Part shown: in pieces, positions 10,106-20,859 of the stretch
How the letters are laid out: each line of letters opens with the position of its first letter
Numbering within the stretch: the first letter of the stretch is position 1
Origin: Phoronis australis
Lineage: Eukaryota; Phoronida; Phoronidae
DNA length: 64,000 nucleotides
Direction: 5' to 3'
Assembly (NCBI GenBank): GCA_002633005.1
Contig: NMRA01000273.1
Span: 313,555-377,554 of the forward strand
The notes under the pieces: generated by a model
Database searches by the model: none
What the model saw: the letters and a program-made list of their open reading frames with translations, nothing else
What the model was told of the DNA's origin: nothing
Program-made: the position numbers and the translations under genes

Positions 10106-13100
10106 CTGTTAAAAACAAGTGAAACAATGAAAACGAAGTCTTATTACGACCACTCCATTAACAGATCTCACTTAAGTGCCATCTTTCCAACTACAGCACA
10201 ACAATCGAGTCTTAAACACTATCTCAAACATGTTTTTGTTTCTCAGGATCTATTGGAATATCTAGACAGTTCTAGCAGTGTTGTCGCAACACCAGAAAAC
10301 ACAATTTCAAACACTGAAACACAGGCACGTCAAACGAAGCCATATTGTGTCACCGCAAGAACACAGAAGAATGAAAGGCCTAAGTTGTAATATTGAATAC
10401 GACTCTGAATTGAACAGCATATGAGGTTTCTTAGTGACATAAACAAATGTTAAGACAACAAGCCCAACGGCTCATTACGATTGATAATTTATGGCAATAA
10501 CATTCTCAGAGTAATGTTCAAAACATATCATAGCAACCAAATTCATGTCTGTGACTTTTCAAGGTAAGCTTTAAAATGTAATAACAAAATCAGGAGAAAA
10601 AAAATCGCGTGTTAATTGTGAGGAAATTACAAAGACAAACAGGTCTGTTGAATACACTAAGTCTTGTACACAGATTTTACGTCAATAGATTACCTTCGCA
10701 CCATCAGCCACGGAGCCCTTTATAAAGACAACACCTCCATTAACGATGCTGATTCCCAGAGCTTCACAATAACTCTTTACTTGTTCTGGACTATCGCAAT
10801 CTAGGAGATTCTGTAGCTTGTAAAACGGGTACTTCAGGTTTTTTGAAGAGTACCCGTGTGACATAATGCACAAGGCTTGCCTAAAATAGGAAACGAGATA
10901 GGATTGCCATCAAAACCAATAACAGAGCCGGCTTCAGAGAGGTGCAGAGTAATCGATATTTAGTTAAGGCTAAACAGCATAGTTGATTCTGATCTGCCAT
11001 TTTTATGAAAATTGATATGGACGCAGTGAGCTGATTTTGGCTCAGTTGGCAATCCACCTATTTAAAACCTTGTTTGCGTGTGTTCGCAAGGCTTGTGAAA
11101 AAAGTTTGAAACCCTGTCTGAAAATAATGAGGGAGGGTGCTTTTTTATTCAAAAAGTAAGGCACAGCAGTGCTCTATGTGTAGCTTTACGTCAATTCGCC
11201 AAACGCAACTTGGCAAAAATCTCAGGTCACTCGATGAAAATTGAGGTCACCAAAAGAGATCAACAGTCGTGATTCACAAAAAGAAAAAAGTTGCGCCATG
11301 GTCCCATTAAAAAATTACGCATACTTCTTCCATTTCATGTAAATATGCACCATTCAATCCCTAACTCATATTCCTCACCCCAAAAGCGGATACACCGAAG
11401 GCACGTGTGTCATGGTCAGACCTTGGCTTGCCCAATTCCGACTTGTTTACTTCCTGTTGTAATTCAAGCGCGTTTAATATGTGCTGACTGCTGAGGGTGC
11501 CAGATGCATGATTTCAAGAAATAAACAGAACAATTGTGAACCAAAGGTATTGAATTAAGGAAAAAATGTTACTAATTTAAAGTTTGGAAGTCACAGCAAA
11601 TTTTGAAATAAATTTCGGGGTAATTTATTGTCTGACATCGATACTCGCTGTGGCGACTTTGTGACGAGTTGGGATTTTTTTCCAGTTGCCAAACACAATC
11701 TGCAGTTGCATTGGTGAACAGGTTACCGAATCGAGCACCTCGCAGTTTTCAAAATGAGTCAGGGTGCAGACCAGAACTAAGTAATGCCTTCCGTTGCGCA
11801 ATAAATTTAAACTGACAATGCCTTCAACATACAGTCAAACACATGGATTATAGAATTACAGGAAGTACAATTGCAAAGTTTCCGAATGAGTCTCTCATTT
11901 TGTTCCTTAAAAGTTCAGACCGTAAAGCATACCACTCGACAATCAGTCTGTACAAAGTTGGTTAGGAAGGTTACCACATCAACACCTGTCATTCACATGA
12001 CTACAGAAAGGGAGGAAATACCCAGCCTTTTGTTCCTTATTTCAACACGTGTGCAGCATGACAATGTATAATGACAATGTATATGGACATGGAATTAATA
12101 CAAACAAAACAGTGTTTGGAACTTCATCACCAGGTAACAATAATAAGATACACGTGCAGATGTCATACCTTCGAATCACTGCAAAGTGTCTGCTAATTGC
12201 ACAGCTTGCCAATGGGGGGAGATGCTGTGCAAGTCGATTAAATCTCACATAGTTCTTCTCCAAGTAAGCCGAAGTGACTTGAAAACACAGCTGCATTGCT
12301 TTGCAGTGTCTAAACAAAAATCACAGATATGAAATTAGACTATACATGACAGCAATTGCTTGACAGAAGGAATTCCTTTTACACACCATTAAAATATCTG
12401 CTTAAGGACACCATTACCAGTTTTTTTATTTTGTTACACGTACTTTGTATTTTCAGAGATTAAGTTAATTAACAATTTTATGATGGTTTCTTAGTTAAAT
12501 TTCTACACAAGCTGAAGACATTACTCACGACATCGTCCATGTCAAAATACCTGCAAATTTTATTGTGTGCATTATAACGTTATGTGTAAGAATGTGACGC
12601 TGAATACCTTATTGTGGTGGGCAGAGACAGGCAGTGCAATATAGCCTCTGTGTCGCCCAGACAGTAGAGCAAGTAGAGCCCTTCAAACTCCACCCTACGG
12701 TCATGAGGACCCCGTGATGAGTCGTATAGCACCAGGAGGCGCTTCAGACATTCTCTGGTGTGAGTCTCATTGATCTTCGCGTCAAACACACTTGCATTGG
12801 CTTCACACAACCTGAAAATGGGTCAAATATTATTACAGACATGATGAAGGACACGAAGTGAATTTTTGGTCAACGTGTGTCAGGTCAAATGAACTAATTT
12901 GCATTCAAGTCTCTAAAAATCATATTGTGGTGTCAAAAGCTACTTTCTTCTCAAACAATCATCTTTTCATCCTTTGCATGAATTGAGAATGGTTCTAATA
13001 AAATATCTGAATTCCCCTTACAGTTACATTGTTTAGGCTGCTAAAACTAATTAATCCCTGGTGACATGCAAACTTAATGAGACTGATCAAAAGCTATTTT

Positions 13101-15072
13101 AATCACGTTGCCTTCACTTTTAGTATCTTCTATTTGTTGTTTTTTATTATTTATTTGGTTTCATATTAATCATAAGATCATATAAATTTCGTCTTTCGTT
13201 TTGTAATTCTGTTAGTTTGTCTTACTGTCTTTGTATATTTTTACTGAGGGAAATGAAATCTGATGAGGCTACCCTTATTGTAAATATTACAATAAAAAAA
13301 TCACTAAACAAATAAATAAATAAATGGTCACTTCCACTTCTCCCCCATATTCTCTTTTTTGGAGAGAACAATTGTGAAGCCATCAGCAGCAGTCAACGTA
13401 GTAGGACCACCATTCATTCCATTGATTGTCATCAATTTGTGGCCAAATTTGATGAACAATATTCGTAACAAAAAAGTATTAGACTGATTGTATCTGCTAC
13501 TGAAATACCAAATTCCATACGAAATCTTCCAGTTCCCTGAGAAAAGACAGATTCCATTTTCCATCATCACAAAAAAACATAATTGCTGTAGAAACATTCT
13601 GACAAGGTTTCAGGTTGCAATGACATCTTTTCACCAACTATCAATAGACACTTACTTATAGCCAGCGAGTATGTGAAAGCCAGCAATCTTTTCAAGCATA
13701 TATATCGCCTGAAGCCCATCAATTCTTTGAATCACCATGTCTTGGCGTACAGCCCGCAGGCGATTGAACACGTAGTGGTAGACAACATCAAAATTTACAT
13801 TTGTCTTTGTCAGGACGCTGCAAGTGTAAACAGGGGCATCCAGTGCTTATGTGTGATAAGTAACAACTTGAATGAAAATTAGAAAAGGAGTATTTTACGC
13901 TTATACCATGTGTGTAACTAGTAAAAATCAATTTAAAGCCATGCGCATCACCACGTCCGAAAAACAATATTTTGGTTCAAGCTTTGAAATAGAACTGTTA
14001 AGTTTGTCTTGGTTCTTTAATACGGCAAGATAGTACCTCCTAATCTCACCATGGAGTTCACTGATGGTTTCATCGCCACGAATTCGATTTATTTCAATTT
14101 GAACTTTGTGATTTTACCTTTCTTAGTTAAAACTGTGTGTAACTTCAATTACGTAAACTGCATATCAAATTAGAACCAAATAGCAGATCATCACCAATAA
14201 ACTTTTCAAGCCGCCAAGATCAAACAATTTTAACAAACGCAAGATTAAAATTCAACAGCTTATACATCACATCTTCGTTTAAAGACTAAAAACTTAGCTA
14301 CGTCAGTAACAGCATAAACACTAATTACACATCACATTAATTGATGAAAGAACAACACTGCAACATTCGTAGACACTAGCAACTCCATCTATAGAGCTCG
14401 CCCATAAAACCAACGTTTTGACATTTGACTCACAGGTATGTTAATTTCAGCTAATAAACTGGCAATCTGTGTATACCAAATGAGTAACGTAATCAACAAA
14501 AATTTTCTACAGAGTAAGGAAAGTTGAGACCATTCAATACTGAAAGTTGGCAAAAAGTAGGTTGATTTTGGTACCAGAAGATTGTCAACGAAGACATCAA
14601 TCAAATACATACCAGTTGACCAAGTAATCGACAGTCTTCATTAAAACATCAACAGGCCGGAGCTGATGTGGACAAAGATCTTTCCTACCAGCAGCCGGAC
14701 GTGAGTACTCTTTCACAGTCTTGTCAACATCTGCAGACGGACGCTTGTTTTGCCTCGTACTTTCTATCACTTCAAACATATGAAGCAACCCTTCTCTTTC
14801 TCGTCTGAAACAAATTCATTGAAACATTGTGTAGCTGTCCGAAAAGCAGATACGATTATTTATGCAAAAAACAGAAATGGAACCAGACCTCACTATAATA
14901 GTAACTCCTTGTCAAAAAAATGACAAAATAAAATTCCACTTTATTTATGTGTTCATTTAGTGAAGAATCATTGTTCATCAAATCTGGTTGTAGCATACAC
15001 TCACAGCTTCAGTTCATCAAGAGGACACATAGTCTGGCATATTCCCACAACTGCTGATCCATCGTCTGCCAT
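10019..15072 (-). CDS. SAC3D1: SAC3 domain-containing protein 1, complete seven-exon gene
   Basis: Exons on the minus strand: 15072-15005, 14804-14613, 13817-13656, 12811-12608, 12309-12169, 10880-10694 and 10105-10019. They sum to 1041 nt, 346 codons plus stop, close to the vertebrate protein. Every intron is GT-AG; the first five are phase 2, the last phase 0. Recognition rests on VKEYSRPAAGRKDL..QLRP, then FEGLYLLYCLGDTEAILHCL, then NRLAQHLPPLASCAISRHF. These match the vertebrate protein in order and spacing. The family (SAC3/GANP) has a helical PCI-like fold. Relatives scaffold mRNA export complexes, and mammalian SAC3D1 is linked to centrosomes and spindle function. The start ATG (15072-15070) sits in AAAATGG. 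The family's CPDMCP motif reads CQTMCP here. No break is seen, so it should be functional. Confidence 0.93.
10694..10880 (-). CDS. SAC3D1: SAC3D1 exon 6
   Basis: Encodes QALCIMSHGYSSKNLKYPF, then SYCEALGISIVNGGVVFIKG. The latter aligns with [21 protein letters not shown] in human. Acceptor CTATTTTAG, donor GTAATC (a weaker donor). Confidence 0.9.
11205..11745 (+). repeat. Dispersed repeat A, copy 1 (in SAC3D1 intron 5)
   Basis: Shares with 35826-36085 and 49350-51015 the landmarks TTGGCAAAAATC, CTTCCTGTTGTAATT, GTTAGTAATTTAAA-type text, GATAYTCGCTGTGG and GCCAAACACAATCT, in the same order. No coding frame and no inverted ends were recognised. Copies differ by many substitutions and gaps, so the family is old. 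Confidence 0.75.
12169..12309 (-). CDS. SAC3D1: SAC3D1 exon 5
   Basis: Encodes HCKAMQLCFQVTSAYLEKNY, then VRFNRLAQHLPPLASCAISR. It matches the LFRLLQTLPYLPSCAV region of human SAC3D1. Acceptor TTTTTGTTTAG, donor GTATGA. Confidence 0.92.
12608..12811 (-). CDS. SAC3D1: SAC3D1 exon 4
   Basis: Encodes LCEANASVFDAKINETHTRE, then RRVEFEGLYLLYCLGDTEAI. It aligns with the human FQGLFLLYNLGSVEAL segment. Acceptor CATTTTCAG, donor GTATTC. Confidence 0.92.
13100..13325 (+). repeat. Possible retroposon 3' tail (AAAT)n in SAC3D1 intron 3
   Basis: A T-rich segment ends in AATGAAATCTGATGAGGCTA, then ACCCTTATTGTAAATATTAC, then A-rich (AAAT)n at about 13296-13324. This resembles the polyadenylated end of a LINE or SINE inserted in + orientation, opposite to the gene. 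No coding part is present. Confidence 0.4.
13656..13817 (-). CDS. SAC3D1: SAC3D1 exon 3
   Basis: Encodes DVVYHYVFNRLRAVRQDM, the SAC3-domain helix with the RLRAVRQD motif, then LQAIYMLEKIAGFHILAGYK. Acceptor CACTTGCAG, donor GTAAGT. Confidence 0.9.
14613..14804 (-). CDS. SAC3D1: SAC3D1 exon 2
   Basis: Opens with REREGLLHMFEVIEST, matching the REREH..LHRLEV of the human protein, then carries the diagnostic VKEYSRPAAG and QLRPVDVLMKTVDYLV. Acceptor TTTGTTTCAG, donor GTATGT. Confidence 0.93.
15005..15072 (-). CDS. SAC3D1: SAC3D1 exon 1
   Basis: Encodes residues 1-22 plus two bases: MADDG.. then GICQTMCPLDELK. The donor is GTGAGT (15004-14999). The short N-terminal stretch before the CxxMCP motif matches the short vertebrate N-terminus. 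Confidence 0.85.
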
Positions 15073-16097
15073 TTTCAACGCACGACCTCACATGTTCACA
15101 GCACCCAATCTAGTTGGTACATACATAGCTGCACAGACAGTTTGCTTTTTAGCTGCACATAGAGTTTGCTTTCTCTCTGAAAAATATCAAAAAGAAACGT
15201 TATGCGTTTCTGTTTCCCCCAAGACGAGGAATTTAAAATAACCATGCACCAGAACATCAGAGCGCCCTCTCTCATTCTGTGAGATTTACGTGCAATGCTG
15301 TTCGTTTGTCATACGCTGTTCTCTCGCTAACCACTATTTTGCATCGAGATTATTTTGGCATTTGTGACAGTTTTTTTCCTGTTGCATAGCGAGTTTTAAC
15401 ACAGATAACGAAGGACTTGAAAAGCTGACTGGGACATGATAAATCATTCGTAACTAGTCAAGACTAGGCTTACAAGTGTGTCAGCGCCCTACTTTTTCGA
15501 AAAGTAGGTCAATCATAGTTTTTTACCTCCGCAAAATGTATAGTTGAATCCTTGATGTAGGGACCTTCTGAGGCAGCTATCATGAAGCTACATTAGATCC
15601 TTCAAGATGAACTTCAAACCAAGAGAGTTACAATAACATGGCTTCAATTAATCTAGATCTCAAGACAATAGTGTTTTCACTTCACAAACTATAGTTGGGA
15701 ATAAACCCTCTTTCTTTCAGTCACCAAGTTTTGATTTTTGCCTCTTGGCATCATGAATTTGGTCCAAATCAAGTCTTAAAAGGAAATGGAATACAAAAAT
15801 TATGCTAAAGTGCAGCATGAAAATGGCGTTGCTTAGCAACAGATAACTAAGTAACTTGGTTGACTCTCGGATCCACAAGTTTTTGCAAGTTTCACAGTAC
15901 TCATAGCACTGTCTATGGTTGCGAACAAGAGTTTATATTGACTTGCCATTTATTGGATCGTCAGCAGTCACTTTAAACCAACAGGTACACAAGTTGATAG
16001 CAGTTATAGCTCTGTCAGTTAACCTTGTTGCAGTTTTCGACCATGTAATAGACTAAGTCAGATCTTGTGTACTGCACTGTGAAGTGAACATTCTGTT
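15073..16097. other. Non-coding stretch upstream of SAC3D1
   Basis: Should contain the SAC3D1 promoter reading leftward. No TATA box in the expected place, no CpG-rich core and no exon was recognised on either strand. Confidence 0.4.
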
Positions 16098-16545
16098 ACG
16101 GACCGCCAAACACGGGTCACGGACAAAATGAAGATGTCAGCTGACGCAGGAAGCCGATGACTCATAAACACGGGCACGGACACATCAACACATCTCACGG
16201 ACCTGCAAACACCGTCCACTGACTCACAAACACAGAAATGGACTCACAAAACATGATCCACGCACCCAAAGAACGGGACACGGACTCATATTCACGAGGA
16301 AACACGGACCGCCAAACACGGGTCACGGACAAAATGAAGATGTCAGCTGACGCAGGAAGCCGATGAGTCCGTGACCCGTGTTTGGCGGTCAGTTAACCGT
16401 GTTTCCTCGTGAATATGAGTCCGTGTCCCGTTATTTGGATGCGTGGATCATGTTTTGTGAGTCCATTTCTGTGTTTGTGAGTCAGTGGATGGTGTTTGCA
16501 GGTCCGTGAGACGTGTTGATGTGTCCGTGCCCGTGTTTATGAGTC
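16098..16545. repeat. Long inverted repeat (172-bp arms) made of ~21-bp tandem units
   Basis: The left arm 16159-16330 and right arm 16367-16545 are reverse complements. They differ by about four substitutions plus a 7-base insertion (16391-16397), and flank a 36-base loop. Each arm is a degenerate tandem repeat of about 21 bp (GACYCACAAACACGGnnCACG-like). Units start at 16159, 16179, 16200, 16221, 16241, 16263, 16283 and 16307. In addition, 16098-16160 is an exact 63/63-base direct copy of 16304-16366, so arm tip and loop also occur left of the hairpin. No coding frame explains it. A transcript would fold into a very long stem. Confidence 0.95.
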
Positions 16546-17718
16546 CATTGACCTTAGTTTAGGCACCTTGACACTGAGGTCCCCAAGTACATTTTATGTT
16601 AATTTATAGGCCCACTATTGAAATTTCCTTGGTATCAGCCCTGTCCCTTATTCTATTGTGAATGTTCACTGTCCACACTAATCCCTTTAATAAAAATATC
16701 AAAATTGCAAATAAAATTTATGAGTTCGTTGTGTACCTTGCGCTGGATAGTCACTGGTACAAGAGTAAAAAAACTAATAATTTACAGGCATGCCTCGCAG
16801 ATAATTTCATTTCCCACTAGTCACTGATCTGTGTTTAACTTTTACAAGGTGGAGGACACTGCCGAAGTCAAAATTTTTTGCAACCTGTGACGATGTACTG
16901 CAAAAAAAACATTCAAAAAGTCTATAAACTGCCGTACTTTGTCCAAAATACAATAGGTGCCGTGTGCCGAGGAAGACAGTTATAGTTACTTCATTAAACA
17001 TTGAATTCAGTGTGCCTCCCACACACATCTCAGTCACATGCCATTCCCACATCGTGTCTCAAAAAGTTCAAGTGTGAAATCACAATCACGCCCGGGGATC
17101 AGGAAAGGTTGGGTAAAGTAAGCGAAAACGTCGGCGAAACTGGTTGCATCTCACATTAAACAGCACTATTTAGTAACATTACATCACGTATCTTAGATGT
17201 ACATCTTTTATCCCAACTGTAATCTGATCGCGACCTGTGGTTTGTAGGCATACAGTGTGCCATTGCACACATAATCATTTGTCGTACTAACCCCCCACTC
17301 CCCGGTATTTCCAGTGACAGACCAGCTTTTGACACGCACTGTAACAAACCAAGACATAGTACGGATGCGACTTCACTGTGCACTAATCACGCCCACACAA
17401 AGTCTGCCCATTGGAACCCGCATCCAGACGCTGTCTAGCCGCATTCGATGGGAAGAGATTTCACATATAAGCACTATATACGGTACATTAAGTAGCAAAG
17501 TTAGGAGCATGCAAATACATCTTTAAATTGCTTTATGGTAGAAGATAGAGCAAAATGATCCTTATTACTACTAAATTCATTACATCACATAACAATTCGT
17601 TTATTTGTTAAACTTCATGGTTTACTAGATGACATGTCACGAATCTGGCCGTCACTATGTAGTACTAGTAGTAGCATGGCAGAAAAAGGGGGGAGGGCTA
17701 CAGCCTCCCAGTCCAACT
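16546..17718. other. Non-coding stretch
   Basis: Nothing recognisable. The ORFs here (16618-17526 on both strands) overlap each other and lack motifs. Confidence 0.4.
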
Positions 17719-17824
17719 GTGGTGCACCGACCATAGATCGTGGGTGGCGCAACACTGAAAAAAGTGGGGCGATAGCCCTCTCCCCCCGCCCCCCAACCCC
17801 CTATGCCTATGGTGCACCGTACAT
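17719..17824. repeat. Repeat D, single copy
   Basis: GGTGCACCG occurs at both ends. Between them lie GGGTGGCGCAACACTGAAAA, then AAGTGGGG and GATAGCCC. The same blocks form the dimer at 22560-22705. Confidence 0.75.
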
Positions 17825-18445
17825 GACAGTAGGCCTACATTCTGACCAATGACAATGTCACAGTGTGGTCGAATCATGGTTAGGTTCAATTCAAAGGTTA
17901 ATGGTTCTCACAGTGACCAAAAAAGTGAAGTTGGAATTCTTTGCCAAAGTCATCTTAATTCTCTTCACTAAGCTTCATCGAAGATGTGTGTAGAAGGGCA
18001 CTGGTCAGATAAAGCAGTCCTGGATTTAGTTTAGAGACTGACCAGGCAGTCACTAAATAACGGACCCTTTACTCAGTGGATGAAACTGGTTCTCTAAACC
18101 AAGGACCGCCACATCCTACCAGTACCATGTAGAAGTAGACCACTGAAGAAAGTAAGCGCTTTTTAAGTGATAGTTTTTTTAAGTGTGGCATGTATCTTTG
18201 ATGAGGTGAAAACTCCTAATCTGTGGCCGTATTCGGCACCGCCCGTTTAAAATACATGGGACGAAATTCATATAGAAAGCGATGGGAAGTATTGTTGCCC
18301 CTAACCGGCCAACCGAGGGGCTACGTGTTGCCCATAGGCATCCTCAGCTTCTGATCGTCCCCGGCCCAATACACTAGTGACTAAATGTAGTAGGACGCCT
18401 GGGCTGTGAACTGTGGAGTGTGGAGAGAGTGTTGAGACTTGAGTC

Positions 18446-18472
18446 CTGGTTCTCCAATTTTTGGAGAACCAG
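18446..18472. repeat. Perfect short hairpin
   Basis: CTGGTTCTCCAA, TTT, TTGGAGAACCAG: a 12-bp perfect stem with a 3-base loop. No gene context explains it. Confidence 0.85.
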
Positions 18473-18742
18473 AAATCATGAGACGACTGCTATATTCGAC
18501 CAGCGCCTAAATTCAAAATATCTGCTTCACAAACATGCACTTTCACCTTTAACTTACAATGTAGACTTCAACACCATGGAAGTTGAAGTACTTACATGTT
18601 TTAGCAATACTGACAAAAATCGCACCTCGTCGCCAACACGTGAAGTTGAAAACTGACTAGTAGAGACCCCTAGTGGTCTGTAGCACAAGCAACAGGGAAA
18701 CAGTCATGAAGATGCTGTGCGTGAACTCGGAATCATGGCTCC

Positions 18743-18876
18743 CGTTCAGTAACGCTAGGACCTCGCTAAAAAGCAAGACTTCGCAAGATTACGCGAGGTA
18801 TTGCCGTGTATTTCAAATGAGAGCATGTGACTTTGGGTTAGCTAGGTCGTGGCGTAGGTCCTAGCGCTACTGAACG
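18743..18876. mobile_element. MITE-like foldback element with 21-bp inverted ends
   Basis: The left end CGTTCAGTAACGCTAGGACC (18743 on) and the reverse complement of the right end, CGTTCAGTAGCGCTAGGACC, differ at one position over 21 bp. Length 134 bp, no coding capacity. No clear target duplication was seen, so the superfamily is unassigned. Confidence 0.7.
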
Positions 18877-19261
18877 TACGCTTGCTTTATCTCAAGATCG
18901 CGTATGCGTGAACTTAGAATTGAATATTCGTTTGGGTATTCAGTTGAAATTTTTTGTTCAGTGTAAATAAGTTTTGTAATTATTGGCCTCATGATAACCC
19001 ATTTTCGCCCTTAACGTAACTTGTGCCTAATAATCCGAAGTTTATGTGAATGGTTAAATCAATTATTTTTTGGTGATGATCGCCAATAGTTGAAAGACGA
19101 TTGGATAAAAATTTGCTTTATTGCAAATTTTTGTCAACGTGAATGCTGTGTATCATGTAACGAGACTGGTTATGAGATCAGCCTTACCTTACTACTCCGT
19201 GTCAGTGGCTGCCGCCGGGTTGATAAGTTCATACGAATAATGTATGGGACTGAGGTCAGTC

Positions 19262-19370
19262 AGCAAGCGCGCACCCAGCCGAAAAAAATAGGGAGCTCGA
19301 ATTTTTGAGAATGTGGACCTTTACTAAAAATATGGGGTATGTTCAGAGCTATGAATTGTGCAGGCGCCGA
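19262..19370 (+). repeat. Fragment of repeat C long form
   Basis: Matches 23148-23260 in order: GCGCGCACCCAGCC, then TCGAATTTTTG, ACTAAAAA, GGGGT-TGTTCAG and TATG-ATTGT. The typical GGGGCGGATCC end is absent here, so it is partial. Confidence 0.55.
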
Positions 19371-20275
19371 ATTTTGGTACTTCCAGCCTTTTTAGTGGAC
19401 TTTTGTCCCGTTTTCTACTTTTTCGGACTTTTTGTTTCTCTAAGGCGGACCTTTTTGCCCACTCCTGTCACACAACAATCTTCCCTGTTTAATTTTAAGG
19501 ATTCCCGCCCAAATCCAAACAATCAAGTAAGTACCTATACACCAGCCCAGTTCGGAAACTATCATCAATATGTACACCCAACTGGCTGAAACATTTAATT
19601 GAACATATTTACACTGTTTTCTTTTTCTTTCTCTTACATATTCAACTCGTCTGAGCTCAGACCTGAAAAACATAAAAAGCAAATTTAAGTCATTAGTTCG
19701 CTGTCTCCTTTCTCTTTCAAAGTGAAACAGCGAATTTATAGTGCTAACACTCCGGCTGGCAGCAGAGCTCGTTGACTCATGCCTTATTCTTCTTTGCAAA
19801 CAACTCCTTGGAGTTCTTAAGGATTACGTCTGCCAAATCCTCTAGATTCTAGTTTCGAATTCTGACCACATTCTCCAGCCATTCACCTAGGTGTACGTGA
19901 TGTACCTGACCCTCTTGCTGGGGTGATTATATGTAGCGAGTTTTCATTCCACCAAAAGACGATTCATTAGAATTGTGCGAATTTCGTTAACTCCTCAGTC
20001 AGAACGAATGCAACTGGATCTTACTGTTTGGGCTCAGTTGAGGGTTTCACTAACTAACCCGAACAACATTTCCAAGGCTGCATCCAGGTTGTTTTTCATT
20101 CCCATTCCTCGCATGAGAAATCACTGGTCTTCCCCGACCAACATCGGGTTTGTTCCATTCTACCAAGGTATCCTTCAGGAATTGAACCTGGCTCAGCTTC
20201 TATTTACTCTACCTGAACATGGACCAGTGAAGTCTATGCCAATCTCGCCCTGAGCGCTTACCACCCTATCAGGAT

Positions 20276-20430
20276 CTGGGGCGGATCCAGGATTTTTATT
20301 TAGGGGGGCCCGGGCAGAGTATTAGCCAGGATTTTGCCCGTCAGACGGCGCACCCCCGAACTGCAAAATGGAATCTGGGAGAGTTTTAGGAGGGCATGGC
20401 CCCCTTGGCCCCCCTCTAAATCCGCTACAG
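20276..20430. mobile_element. MITE-like element, repeat C short form, with 5-bp duplication
   Basis: Starts CTGGGGCGGATCCAGG and ends CCTCTAAATCCGCTACAG, whose reverse complement CTGTAGCGGATTTAGAGG mirrors the start. AGGAT lies immediately outside both ends (20271-20275 and 20431-20435), consistent with a 5-bp target duplication. G-runs next to each end (AGGGGGGCC, GGCCCCCCT) are also mirrored. Non-coding. Confidence 0.75.
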
Positions 20431-20859
20431 AGGATACAGCAGATAACCCATTATATTATTCCATAGTCCCACATCCGTTTGTCGATTCATATGTTTTGGA
20501 TGCCAGTGGAGCCCGACTGCAATTTTGAACTGAGGATCAGAGGGAGAACTCACCTCAGTGTCGGTTGCCAGGTTTTTGGATCGCAATACACAGGCACACC
20601 AGCAATGACTTTTACAGATGTCAAAACATCTGACATTGCCAAGCCTAGGTCAGACTGGAGTTTCCACTCACCTGCTCTCCACGTAGTGATCTGTCCACGT
20701 GTTGGAAGTGAGCGTCTGCTACTCGCACTTCTGGTCTGATTGGCACTTTATCCGGAGACCTGAGTAATAAATCCTCTGTTTTCAGATCTAAATCTGAAAT
20801 ATTATTACTTGTTATTATTGTTATCTGCCCCAGTCTTTAATTCGGTTTCTGTCAAATCC

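Noticed and set aside
9971-10390. 139-codon + strand frame
   Set aside because: Antisense to SAC3D1 exon 7, no motif.
14960-15241. 93-codon + strand frame
   Set aside because: Antisense to SAC3D1 exon 1 and its promoter, no motif.
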